Origin: Syncephalis fuscata
Taxonomy: Eukaryota; Zoopagomycota; Zoopagomycetes; Zoopagales; Piptocephalidaceae
Reading direction: 5' to 3'
Assembly: GCA_025786725.1 (NCBI GenBank)
Contig: JAHLTZ010000103.1
Location: 1 to 27,280, forward strand
DNA: 27,280 nucleotides
Part shown: piece after piece, positions 10,440 through 20,388 of the stretch
Position numbering within the stretch: the first letter of the stretch is position 1
Layout of the letters: each line of letters starts with the position of its first letter
Translations under genes and position numbers: made by a program
The notes under the pieces: model-generated
Database searches by the model: none
What the model was told of the DNA's origin: nothing
Seen by the model: the letters and a program-made list of their open reading frames with translations, nothing else

Positions 10440-10596
10440 AAACATAAATATTATACAGACAATTATCGTCGTCCGAACTGAATCAGACAATAAAGATCGT
10501 CAATTAAACATAAATGTTATAAACATAAATATTATAGAGACAATTATCGTCGTCCGAACTGAATCAGACAATAAAGATCGTCAATTAAACATAATG
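10440..10596 (+). repeat. Tandem duplication, 81-bp period, about two copies
   Basis: The unit starting AAACATAAATATTATA at 10440 recurs at 10521. It contains GACAATTATCGTCGTCCGAA and CAGACAATAAAGATCGTCAA in both copies, with only a couple of differences. The period is a multiple of three, so a chance ORF (10360-10695, no ATG at its first codon) runs through both. The translated repeat resembles no family I know, so I treat it as a minisatellite, not a gene. Confidence 0.85.
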
Positions 10597-10779
10597 TTTA
10601 TTGATAAAAGTCAAGTCATCACCAATCTGTTTTGTTATTTCCTTTCTACATACTTATCAAAGGGATGTTTTTTGAGTAGGAAGGGTCGTTTGTAAGGTTT
10701 AAATCACAGCACAGGTTGAGAATTGGATTAGGACGGCTAATCAAAAATGTGACAGTCTTGTCCAAATTTATGCTAATAA

Positions 10780-11175
10780 TTTGCATCAATGGATACGGGG
10801 GCAATTCTACACGATTCCACGCAACAGCCAGTTACCCGACGGATACGCAACCAAATGCCAAACAGCCCGGCCATCTGTAACGTTCTTTGCAAGCGCTATC
10901 CATCGATACCGGTCATACTATTCCGAGCTCCTACAGCCTTATACCGCTTTGACCGCCGCATCATTGTACCTTTACAGGATGGCCTGCTAATTTCCCGACC
11001 GATTCCGCCGCATTGCACGGCGCCAGTCCGGGGGCCTTCCCGTCTATTCTCCACCACTTGTTGCAATATTTACGAACTTCGCCTACTTTTACGCAAACTA
11101 GGCCGTCTCACATTTTTCCTATCAAAATACTGCCATTCAACTCACAGTTGCCTTAATGTGTATGTCACGTAACTA
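10780..11175. other. GC-richer patch with overlapping open frames, no recognised product
   Basis: Between very AT-rich flanks this patch is clearly richer in C and G. It is open on plus as 10789-11172 (ATG start, 127 aa, Arg/Pro/Leu-rich with several Cys) and as 10781-10990. On minus there is an open run with YCNKWWRIDGKAPGLAPCN. No frame shows a domain I recognise. It may be a decayed transposon segment or a fast-evolving gene; strand and reality are undecided. Confidence 0.3.
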
Positions 11176-11179
11176 TATC

Positions 11180-11804
11180 CAGACACTTAGCTGAACAGTT
11201 GCTCATCTACGATGACTAAAAGCATGCAAATACGCTACCTATCCAATGTTGTCGCTGTGCAATCAGTTAGTATAATGCTTTACGCATCTTCCCACACTAC
11301 TATCGCTACCACATAATACAGTCTATTTACCTGCATTATTATGGCTGTATGGCCATCTATAGCGATATAGCCCAATTATATCTATTAATTACAATATATA
11401 TAACGAAATAAACAACCGATAATTAACGTGCTAAACTTTTATCCTTTTACTCCTTTTACACACTATGTTTATACATGCACTTTTTATACACAACTACCCC
11501 CCTCTAGCACACAGACTATCGCCGCAATACACTCTATCTGCATTCAAATGTATTCTACTCGCTCTCTTGTATAGTATAGACCATAGCCGGCACAATTATC
11601 GCTAATATTGAAAGGCCGGCATGCGTACAATAACGGTATATTGTCACTGTTGCATCACGTGACACCTTTTTGTATATGACATAAATCGCCACTGTACATC
11701 AATATTTCTACATCTCAGCTTGATATTATGCTTTGTTTAGCATTATAAAACAATATAATATAATATATATATACTAAATTTTACTCGTAATCAATTTACA
11801 CAAT
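11180..11804. other. Intergenic, nothing recognised
   Basis: AT-rich and without a supported gene. A C-rich, purine-poor plus strand persists to about 11620. The end runs into TA-repeat DNA just before the first dispersed repeat. Confidence 0.4.
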
Positions 11805-11949
11805 TTTTTGGCCAACTTTTTTTGCAAAAAAATTTGTTCTAAATTCTATACCATTCCTTATAACTAAGCATGGGGAACTCGAATCCGCCAATTATTTCGC
11901 TATCTTTCGGCTATATAGGCCATGATTGCTAAAAATCTGCTATTTTTGC
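11805..11949 (+). repeat. Dispersed direct repeat, copy A
   Basis: About 145 bp starting TTTTTGGCCAACTTTTTTTG, then CATTCCTTATAACTAAGCAT, an ACTCGAATC core, CGCTATCT, ATATAGGCCATGATTG and CTGCTATTTTTGC. The same order recurs at 12137-12284 in the same orientation with point changes. GAACTCGAATCC resembles a Pol III B box, but no convincing A box or tRNA-like head is visible, so SINE origin is only a possibility. Confidence 0.75.
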
Positions 11950-12136
11950 ATATTTATTGGTGTATTATCACTATAACTACGCCATCACACAACGCGGCTA
12001 CAATATACTTCACCAATAGTCGTATATATATCATACGCATATTCATGCAAAATATCATGCAATTTGCTTGATTATACGTAAAGTTATACCCAGTAATATT
12101 TGTGCTTTAAAACTAAATTAAAAATACGTAAATTGC

Positions 12137-12284
12137 GTTTTTGGCCAACTTTTTTTGCAAAAATTATTCTTCTAAATCTTATACCATTCCTTATAACTAA
12201 GCATGGAGGACTCGAATCTGGCAATCATTTTGCTATCTCTCAGTTATATAAGCCATGATTGGTAAAAAAACCTGCTATTTTTAC
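12137..12284 (+). repeat. Dispersed direct repeat, copy B
   Basis: Second copy of the element at 11805-11949, sharing TTTTTGGCCAACTTTTTTTG, the CATTCCTTATAACTAAGCAT block, ACTCGAATC, TTTTGCTATCTC, AAGCCATGATTGG and CCTGCTATTTTTA. The copies start about 330 bp apart and are clearly diverged, so the duplication is not recent. Confidence 0.75.
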
Positions 12285-12828
12285 TATAATTTCAATAAAT
12301 ATGCCTATAATTCTAGATAATTACATCTGGTTGCACAGTATTTTTACCACCAACTTACCTTCATCTAAGACAGCTGTTGTTTTAGATAAAATATTTAATG
12401 TATTTGTTTTGGTTACACACGCATTTTACTTTTAATTTTCTATGACCATCGTCACCATCTAAATAAAGTATTTATATGATTTTTATTATTTATAATAACT
12501 ATGACTGTAATGTAGATTTATTTATTTTTGATACAAAGTGTTAATATGATTGTAGTTAACATAATACAGGTTATTGTTACTTAATATTAATAAAGTGTAA
12601 AGCTTTGACATTTGATGTTAAAAATACGTTAATATTAACACTTTATATTAAAAATGCACAAATGTTACTATTTATTATAATTGAAGCAAAATTTAAAATT
12701 ACTTTTCTTATTTTAATCCAATAAATTATTTCTTATTAAATTAGCTAATTAGTTAATTAGTTAGTTATTTAATTGTCTACCTATATTATTTTTTTAATAT
12801 TTATAAACGTTGCCCTTTATGCTATTAA
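12285..12828. other. AT-rich intergenic stretch
   Basis: Very AT-rich with simple TTA/TAAT-type runs; no gene, RNA or further repeat copy is seen. Confidence 0.5.
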
Positions 12829-13060
12829 TTGTTTAAAATGCCATTTATTTAGTCAGATTGGCTATAGGGAAAGTGGCTGTTTAATAAACGACATTTATGA
12901 TAATTATATTAATAGTAATCTTACATTATAAATATGCCCAAAATGTAATAGTAGAATATTAAAAAATAGAAGAGACCATTCAGATGCAATAATCCATACT
13001 GTATGTAGATGTAACAACAACAAATGCGGAATGACATGGAATATCAGTCATATGGCTTTT
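12829..13060 (+). pseudogene. Repeat copy 2: decayed TnpB/Fanzor-like C-terminus
   Basis: In the frame of codon 12935 this copy reads AINCLKCHLFSQIGYRESGC, then LINDIYDNYINSNLTL, a TAA stop (12929-12931), and then ICPKCNSRILKNRRDHSDAI, IHTVCRCNNNKCGMTWN and HMAFI. It is the best-preserved zinc ribbon of the three copies: C-x2-C (12935, 12944), then C-x-C-x4-C. The usual RuvC-III Arg-Asp is replaced by Ile-Ser. Similarity to copy 1 ends just after GCTTTTAT (about 13060), so the tail is missing. Most differences from copy 1 keep the reading frame, as expected of a once-translated sequence. The Fanzor/TnpB assignment is inferred. Confidence 0.52.
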
Positions 13061-13599
13061 ATATATCTATACTATTATATATCATTATATGATAAATTGG
13101 ATACATTATATTGCTATAAGTTTTAATTACATATAGCTTGTTAAATGAATAAGGTAAATAAATTGAGATTTACTAATAGTAAAGATAGAGTCATAAATAA
13201 TTTATGGTGTCAAACGACGATTAGCTATGTTGAAGGTATTGAGCACATTTGCATGATCAATGAGCGAAATTAGACGACATTTATAAATAATAGTGTTAGA
13301 ACAAAAATAAAATAACTTTGGATACAGAAAGGCTAGGCGAGTATAGAATGATATATAAAATGGTGAATGTACAATGAGAAGCATATAAAACAATGTTAAA
13401 GTTATAGTGTGTATAGTGCAATGAGGGAATGAGTAAAGTATGTTGGAACATATAACAATAGAATGCGTCTAGTATATTATAGACTGATATATAGTAGTGT
13501 GGAATGGAATGGGAGTAATATAAATGAATAGAGTATATATGTGTACTGGTTATATGCATACTGGATAATAAATCTATAATGACAAGTATCTGATGACTA
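13061..13599. other. AT-rich stretch without a supported gene
   Basis: Open frames on minus (for example 13628-13296) are rich in Tyr, Ile, Ser and His and start in simple-sequence DNA. They look like chance frames in purine-rich DNA. Nothing else is recognised. Confidence 0.45.
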
Positions 13600-13790
13600 A
13601 TGTCACTCACCGCCATCATCATGCTCAATAGATTGGATGTTATTAAATATTAGTCATTTGACCACCAAACAAACATAAGTGTGATGATGTGACGATTAAA
13701 TAAACTCACCACTTGTCCCCATGTTCAATAGAACAAAATGTAGTTCAACTATGCGAATGTTACAAAATAATTATTTGACACCCAAATCAC
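13600..13790. repeat. Two degenerate direct repeats of about 90 bp
   Basis: CTCACC(G/A)C followed by CAT and CATG(C/T)TCAATAGA occurs at about 13608 and 13706. Both are followed by TTAnTnATTTGAC(A)CCCAAA-like sequence. On the minus strand each contains GGTGAG downstream of an ATG, so these could be remnants of duplicated short exons, but no continuing frame was found. Confidence 0.35.
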
Positions 13791-13853
13791 ACTAAATTGT
13801 TAATAGATTGTTTACTATTAGTGTAATAACACTTGTTGCCATCATGGCTAAAC

Positions 13854-14445
13854 TTACTTTGACTCCACATCTGGAATCCTCAAAGCAAAATTCGTTCCAA
13901 TTGAAGTCCTACTGTTATTTACAACAATATAGTTATAGTGTTTTATTTGACTACTTTGAAATTCACGAGGCCTATCGTTGTTGCTGTGACCATGTGCAGA
14001 AAGATGATTGAATATTAATAGGAGCCATATGATTACAATTCCATGCCATTTCGCAATTGTTGTTATTGCATTACATACACTATGTATTATTGCATCTGAA
14101 TGGTCTTTTCTATTTCTAATATTCTACTGTTGCATTTTGAGCATATCTATGATGTAAGATTAAGATTAATATAATTATTATAAAGTCGTTTATTAAACAG
14201 CCACTTTTCTTATAGCCAATCTGATTAAATAAATGGTATTTTGAACAATTAATATTATAATGACAATATATATATTAAAGCAATAATAAAATAACTAATT
14301 ACATTAATTACTGTATTGATATTACACATGAATTAGTCAATGTTAAATGCAATTTATATATGGAATAGCAATGGATGAGTGTTTAATTGTACTTAAAAGT
14401 AGAGTGAAATGAGTAAATAAAAATATAAGAGTCAAAGTACAGTAG
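13854..14445 (-). pseudogene. Repeat copy 3: decayed TnpB/Fanzor-like C-terminus, inverted
   Basis: The minus strand repeats copy 1 over nearly its whole length, from about 14445 to beyond the zinc ribbon. It includes the same TAG before ICSKC and the same Asn in place of the RuvC-III Asp. Two single-base losses in the ribbon and one in the tail break the frame. In the final frame the tail reads NNDRPREFQSSQIKHYNY, continuing to TAA at 13856-13854, so this copy keeps the longest 3' end. The plus-strand ORF 13808-14011 is only its shadow. Shared stop and substitutions show that copies 1 and 3 were already dead when they separated. Confidence 0.52.
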
Positions 14446-14619
14446 CTCCAAAATTTAATCGGATTTTAATTTAATCTCAGATCACGTGGGTAGATCATAG
14501 AATAAAGAGCTCTTTTTAAATTTTCTTCTCTTGCTCTTGCTTTCTCTTTCGTACACTCACGCACGCATTGTCCGTTTCTCCGCGATTCAGGTCGTGTACT
14601 GCTGTTTAATTTCGTCATA
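14446..14619 (+). promoter_or_regulatory. Leucyl-tRNA synthetase promoter and 5' leader
   Basis: Only about 175 bp separates the relic repeat from the LeuRS start. It contains the palindrome CACGTG (14483-14488), a bHLH/Cbf1-Pho4-type site, then a long C/T-rich tract (about 14518-14580), common near fungal transcription starts. The assignment is positional. Confidence 0.4.
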
Positions 14620-17600
14620 ATGTCTGCTGTTGAACAAAGAAGCCTGTCGTTGAGGCTAGTCCAGCTGATGAGCCAAAGAAAGTGAGTATAGCGAATAGAA
14701 GGCGTGTGTATTTCAACTTATTTGATTCTATAGACACATAAGCGCGATGTTCTGCGCTCATTTGAGCCAGTCGCCCAGTCGATATGGAAGAAAAAACGTG
14801 TTTTTGAACAAAATGCTCCCACCGTAGACGATTGCTCCGCGGACGATGGCGATGCTATGCGTGCCTTTCAAGAAAAGTTTTTAGTAACTTTTCCATATCC
14901 TTATATGAATGGCCGTTTGCACTTGGGACACGCCTTCACCTTTACAAAGGCAGAGTTTGCCACAGGATATATGTTGCTTAAAGGTAGACGGGCACTATTT
15001 CCATTTGGTTTGCATTGTACAGGCATGCCAATTAAAGCTTGTGCTGATAAGTTAAAACGGGAAATTGAGCTATTTGGTATCAACTTTGATGCACCACAGC
15101 CACTTGAAGAGGCTGTGAAATCACTGTCGATTGAAAGCAATGAGGGAGCTGTTGCGGCTGCCAAAAAGCACTCAAAAGTTGCAGCCAAGACTGGTAACGT
15201 CACTTATCAGTACGAAATTATGTTATCCAATGGTGTGCCACGTGAAGAAATCCATCGATTTGCCGATCCACTTCAATGGCTCAGCTACTTCCCCGATCTT
15301 GCTCTTAAAGATATCGAGGCATTGGGCTGCAAGAATGATACACGCCGTTCATTTATCACTACTGATGTTAATCCATATTACGATTCATTTGTTCGTTGGC
15401 AAATGAATAAGCTATACGCACTTGGCAAGATCAAGTTTGGTGAGCGTTATACAATCTACTCGCCATTGGATGGCCAGCCATGCATGGACCACGATCGTCA
15501 AACTGGCGAAGGTGTTGGCCCACAAGAATACACTGGTATTAAGATGGAAGTTGCCGAATGGTCAGCAAATTGCGCTGCACTTTCTGAACAATTTGCCGGT
15601 AAACGAGTCTATTTGGTTGCTGCGACCTTTAGACCAGAGACAATGTACGCTTATAATGTATAATTATATGGTAGACTAACATTATTTTAGGTATGGTCAA
15701 ACAAATTGCTTTGTAGGCACTGCCATTGAGTACGGCTTCTTTGAAGTTAACGATACCGATGTGTATGTCTGTACAGAACGTGCTGCTCGTAACATGTGCT
15801 TCCAAGGCTTTTCAAAGCAAAAGGGTGTACATGTTAGACTAGCTACTGTTCAAGGTAGCGATCTAATTGGTACTCGTGTTAAGGCACCACTATCTATTTA
15901 CAAGGAAGTCTATGTGCTACCCATGGACAATGTTTTGCCTACAAAGGTAAGTAATTATAATAGATTAATTTATTAATGTTGTATTAATGTTTTATTATTA
16001 TTGTCATTTTTATTATTGTCATTTTTATTATTTGTGCTTATTATTAACAGGGAACAGGTGTTGTTACTTCCGTACCCAGTGACTCGCCCGATGACTGTAT
16101 GGCGTTGCAGGACTTGAAAAAGAAGCCCGACTACTACAAGATTGATCCATCATGGGTGGCCACCTATGACCCAGTACCAATTATTCGTTCGCCTGCTTAT
16201 GGCGATTTGACTGCACCAGCCATTTGCAAAGAGAAGAAGATCCAAAGTCAAAAGGATCGTATTGCGTTGGCTGAAGCAAAAGATATGGCGTACAAAGAAG
16301 GCTTTTATAACGGAACTATGATTGTAGGCGACTTTGTCGATGCACCTGTACAAGAAGCCAAACCAAAGATTCGTGAACAATTGATAGCTCAAGGTGATGC
16401 CTTTATTTACAATGAGCCTGAGTCATTGATCATGTCGCGTTCCGGCGACGAGTGTGTTGTCAATCTTTGCGATCAATGGTATCTTGACTACGGTGAGACG
16501 GAATGGCGTGCAGTAACTGAGCGCTGTCTTTCTCGATTGAATACATACGGCGAAGAGACACGCCATCAATTTGAACACACCATTGGATGGTTAAATCAAT
16601 GGGCCTGTGCTCGTTCATTTGGTCTTGGTACTAAATTGCCATGGGATCCACAGTTCCTTGTCGAATCACTTTCGGACTCGACCATTTATATGGCCTACTA
16701 TACAGTAGCACATTTCCTACATGGCGACACATTAGATGGTCATCGTCCTGGTCCAGCCGGTATTCGTCCTGACCAGATGACTGATGCCGTTTGGGAGTAT
16801 TTGTTGGGCAGTGGCGAATTGCCAGCTGATACTGATATTCCAGCCGATACATTGCGTGCTATGCGACGTGAATTTCTTTACTTCTACCCAATGGATCTAC
16901 GTGTGTCTGGCAAGGATTTAATTCAAAACCATTTGACATTTGCCCTGTATAATCACACGGCTTTATTCCCCGAGTCTCAATGGCCACTAGGTATTCGTGC
17001 TAACGGCCATTTGCTACTAAATCGTCAAAAAATGAGCAAGAGTACTGGTAACTTCCTTACGGTCGTTGATGCGATTGAAAAGTTTGGTGCCGACGCTACA
17101 CGTGTCGCTTTGGCCGATGCTGGCGATGCCATTGAGGACGCCAACTTTGAGGATGCAACAGCGAACGCAGCAATTCTACGTCTCTTCACGCTAATGGAAT
17201 GGATCGAGGAGATGCTACAGCCAAATGCGCCACTTCGTGATGGCCCATCCGACTCATTCCACGACCAAGTGTTTGCCAACGAAATGACACGTCTTATCCA
17301 GCTAACCGACGAAGCTTACAGCAACTTTATGTTCCGTGAAGCACTTAAGAACGGATTCTACGAATTCCAATCAGCTCGTGATTGGTATCGTGAAGCAACA
17401 GCCGGTGAAGGCATGCATCGCGATCTAATTAACAAGTTTATTGAAGCACAAACTTTGATGCTTGCTCCAGTAGCACCCCATTGGGCAGAACATGTCTGGT
17501 CGACATTGTTGCACAAAGACACATCAATTATGGTCGCTTGTTGGCCAGAAACGCCTACCAAAGAAGCCGACGTTGCTCTATTGGATGCAGCTGATTATGT

Positions 17601-18102
17601 ACGCAAATTGCTAAAACGTGTGCGTGACTTGGAGACTAGCTCACAAAAGAAAGGCAAGGGTAAAGGCAAGCCAGCGCCGGCCTTTGACGCATCTAAACCA
17701 AAGGCGCTTGCTATCATGATGGCTGCCAACTTCCCTGAATGGCAAGAAGCAGCTATTATTATAATGAAAGAATCATTTGACAGGACGACAAAACAATTCG
17801 ACGATGTGACCATCCGCCGTGTTCTAGGCGAGCGTGGCCTACTTAAAGACAAACAAATGATGCCATTTGTACAGGAAATTAAGAAGCGCGTTGCCATTAA
17901 CGGTCCATCGGCCCTCGATCGTGCCATCACTTTTGACGAACACGAGACGCTAAAACAAGTCATTAAGCTATTTGAACGCGCACTCAACTACAATGAAATC
18001 ACTATCTCTTTGGCTGAATCGATCCCGGCCGAGGATCCATTGCGTCGCAAAGCTGATGGTGCAGTGCCAGGCGAGCCTACAGTTCATTTCTGGAATATTT
18101 AA
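14620..18102 (+). CDS. Cytosolic leucyl-tRNA synthetase (four exons, about 1093 aa)
   Basis: Exons are 14620-14681, 14734-15644, 15691-15946 and 16051-18102. Introns are 52, 46 and 104 bp with GTGAGT, GTACGC and GTAAGT donors; the second has GACTAAC before its AG. The enzyme charges tRNA-Leu with leucine in the cytosol. The class I catalytic motif HLGH lies at 14920-14931 (in PYMNGRLHLGHAF) and KMSKS at 17029-17043 (NRQKMSKSTGNF). The CP1 editing domain is shown by TGEGVGPQEYTG, FRPETMYGQTNCFVGT (formed across intron 2) and TGVVTSVPSDSPDD. The C-terminal extension ends EPTVHFWNI. Length fits eukaryotic/archaeal-type cytosolic LeuRS (about 1090 aa), not the shorter mitochondrial form. In exon 1 the ATG frame and the frame entering intron 1 differ by one base around 14636-14640; one extra A in CAAAG would restore MSAVEQKKPVVEASPADEPK. 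Everything after that is intact. Confidence 0.95.
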
Positions 18103-18665
18103 TTGATGTTTACTGAATTAAATATTTTATAATAAATTTATGTTTACCATAAGGAAAATTGGAAAAATACACTGTTTTTAAATTTCATTATAATAAAAGC
18201 GTCTATTTCAATATTATCAATGCTAATTTTTACAGAACATGTTTTTGTATTGTATTTCTTGAGTTGCATTTCCACCAGTATATCGTTAAAAGTCTTTTAA
18301 CAAATAAACACAATTGACTAAACTATGTAAATAAAGTTTTAAATTAAAATTGTTACATTTATTGTGATTCTTTTTTTCCTATCAAGCAATTTTTAGCTTT
18401 GTAACTTTATTATTCAACAGTATAATAAATACATAGTATTATTACTCAAATAATAAAAATGTTTTTATAATTTTTATTAAATTACTATTAAAACATTTGA
18501 CTAAGCTATAATACTAACTCTTTTTTCTCTTAGTTATTTGGTCAAAATTACATCACTTTTACTATTTTGTAACAGTGTAATTCTTTTTTATCAAATTAAG
18601 AGCAGACCAAGCTTTATAATAATAAATAATAGCAGTTATTAAGCTATTAAAATTGTTAGTGTATA
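18103..18665. other. LeuRS 3' flank, AT-rich
   Basis: No gene is seen. AATAAA-like signals shortly after the stop (18120-18140) may end the LeuRS transcript. Confidence 0.45.
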
Positions 18666-19018
18666 TTAAATAATTAAATATGTATTTGATACTTTTACTT
18701 GTGCATTTTTTGGCTTTACATTTGGCAATGTAGCGGCATCATTTGTAATAGATTTAATAGTAGATTTAATAGTATTGTTACCAGAATTATATGAAAAACT
18801 ATTAAAATGTTTAATATTACACTGGATAATTTCTACTAGACCAGTCTTTTGCTTTTTGGCAGTCAAAACAGACTGACATTGTTGCTAAAACGGTTTTTAT
18901 GAATACAAATAAGCTGTAATTTTGTTGAATCACTATTTTTCCTCTTAAAATTGCGACAGTTAACAAGCTTAAACTCGCCAACAGCAGCCCTTAGTTCTTC
19001 GATACTGTTAAGTATAGC
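18666..19018 (-). pseudogene. Relic resembling a FAR1-type (transposase-derived) DNA-binding domain
   Basis: On minus, one frame from about 19015 reads ILNSIEELRAAVGEFKLVNC, then RNFKRKNSDSTKLQLICIHK and NRFSNNVSLF, then a stop. After a one-base frame change it continues AKKQKTGLVEIIQCNIKHFN to the end of an open frame at 18666. The pattern (S-x-E-E-x-R-x-x-V, then K(R/K)-x-S-D-x-x-x-L-x-L-x-C) resembles the N-terminus of FAR1-like domains found in MULE-type transposases. Family membership is a tentative inference; there is no start codon and the frame is broken. Confidence 0.35.
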
Positions 19019-19524
19019 TTTTTATATATTTTGGTAGACATTTGGTAGATTTTTCAAAACAATATATTTTGATAAATAAAGAATTGGTGTATTTTTCTAA
19101 ATTTTCTTATAATAAATTTATATTTACCATAGTCATTTAATTTGATTTTTGTGTACAATTGACTACATTTTCACACTGTAATAATGTGTGCTGCCTCGGT
19201 GATTGGTTGGTGTCTCCATGCGTTAAATAAAGAACATTATTAGAATATAAATATTGATGAGGAATGTAGTCTATATTGTTTATTGTACAATAATTACAGT
19301 GTACTTGGACACCTTGGGCACAAAAACCAATATTGCTATTTATTTAGCTGTCTTATTTATTTTTATATTGCCATTAGATTAATATTAAACAAATTATTAG
19401 CAGCTTAAAATGGCTTGGTGTTAAACAACTACATTTAATAGAAATATATAAACTTGAATTATAAGTTTACTCTATGAAACATGAAATCGGGCGTTAATAT
19501 TAATAGTCAAATAATCAAATCATA
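19019..19524. other. AT-rich intergenic stretch
   Basis: No gene or recognisable RNA is seen. A short GC-richer patch near 19190-19225 (TGTGCTGCCTCGGTGATTGG) has no evident function. Confidence 0.4.
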
Positions 19525-19791
19525 GAAACAGTATCATCATTAAAATAAAACCATATGTTTATTACTGTAAGTTTGCATAGCTGGATAAACACAACTAATC
19601 ACATTCTTGTTGGCAATATAATAGCATTATTAATTAAAGTTGCATAAACTAGAGCATTGGCTAAAACTTGCTATATAAATGAGCTGACCGGCAGCAGTTA
19701 AATGATAGTGTTTTCCACCGATCATATACCTAAAGCATATTAAACTAGCACTTCAATTACGCATCAAATGCCAATGACTTGAATGCACCAG

Positions 19792-19989
19792 TTACGGAAA
19801 AGAAGTGCAGCTGCGGCAGGTGCCATTAGGACCTTCACATGGAGTGCCGCCCCAGCATTGACTTCTTTTAGCCAATGCGAATAATTGGCCATTATCAGAA
19901 CCTGTTGAAGTTGGAACAGCATCCACCATGGCTGTAATAGCTGCAAAAGCTACGAGGGCGGTGCAAACGACGGCGATGGAAAGCTTCAT
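19792..19989 (-). CDS. Secreted, Kex2-type processed four-cysteine peptide precursor, copy 2 (65 aa)
   Basis: The encoded precursor has the signal peptide, propeptide with Lys-Arg at 41-42 and 23-residue C-x5-C-x6-C-x2-C peptide of copy 1. Of 198 coding bases one differs: GAT for AAT at codon 23, just before the predicted signal cleavage. The mature peptide is therefore identical. All other codons match, including every silent site, although promoter and outer flanks have drifted. The 5' flank keeps the conserved promoter blocks (19990-20165), so this copy may be expressed. The open frame at 19946-19764 is its shadow. Confidence 0.82.
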   Translation of the reverse strand: MKLSIAVVCTALVAFAAITAMVDAVPTSTGSDNGQLFALAKRSQCWGGTPCEGPNGTCRSCTSFP

Positions 19990-20165
19990 GGCGACGTTGA
20001 TTCGTTGAAATGAAGTAAAGCAAAAAGTAGAAGATGAGAGTATAGAGCAGAGTGTAGTGGATAATTGCCAGCAAGTAAGAGTGTGCGATAGTGAGTATTT
20101 GGTAGAAAGTAGAGTGTGATGATGATACTACTGGTCAGCTGTGTGAATGTTGTGGGCTATTTAAC
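19990..20165 (-). promoter_or_regulatory. Conserved upstream region of peptide gene 2
   Basis: Counterpart of 6785-6960, sharing the CCAGTAGTATCATCATCACA, CTTTCTACCAAA and CTCACTATCGCACAC blocks. Relative to copy 1 the stretch between GCACAC and TTACTTGCTGGCAA is shorter (a roughly 20-bp deletion here or insertion there), and the leader differs until about 15 bases before ATG. Confidence 0.5.
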
Positions 20166-20388
20166 GTATATTGTGCTATGAAATTGTCCAATTATTGTAT
20201 AGAGCAGCGGACTTAATAATTTATTACTCAATGTAGTAACGCAATGGATAAGAAATTGATGATGGGAAAAGATATTAATAGTATACCTATAAATGTATGT
20301 GTTATATTATAAGGAAATGCTAAATAAAGCATATTTCTAATATTGCTCTGGTGAGTCGTGTAAATTTCATGGGCCATTCCAATATATG
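20166..20388. mobile_element. Possible MITE-like insertion in the right arm
   Basis: This segment of about 220 bp is present only in the right arm, inserted where the left arm is contiguous. Its ends carry an imperfect inverted repeat: TTGTGCTATGAAATTG near 20171, and TGGCCCATGAAATTTA read from the other end near 20376. It encodes nothing. A clear target-site duplication was not found, so loss from the left arm is the alternative. Confidence 0.35.

Noticed and set aside
11873-11890. GAACTCGAATCC as a tRNA T-arm
   Set aside because: No acceptor, D or anticodon arm can be folded upstream; it is part of a repeat.
13808-14011. Plus-strand 67-aa open frame
   Set aside because: It starts at TTG and lies antisense to the better-supported relic tail of repeat copy 3.
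14438-14462. TACAGTAGCTCCAAAATTTA resembles a Tc1/mariner terminal repeat
   Set aside because: Only one end is visible. The presumed element would point into the LeuRS promoter with no partner repeat or transposase; the related spot at 4380-4394 is only loosely similar.
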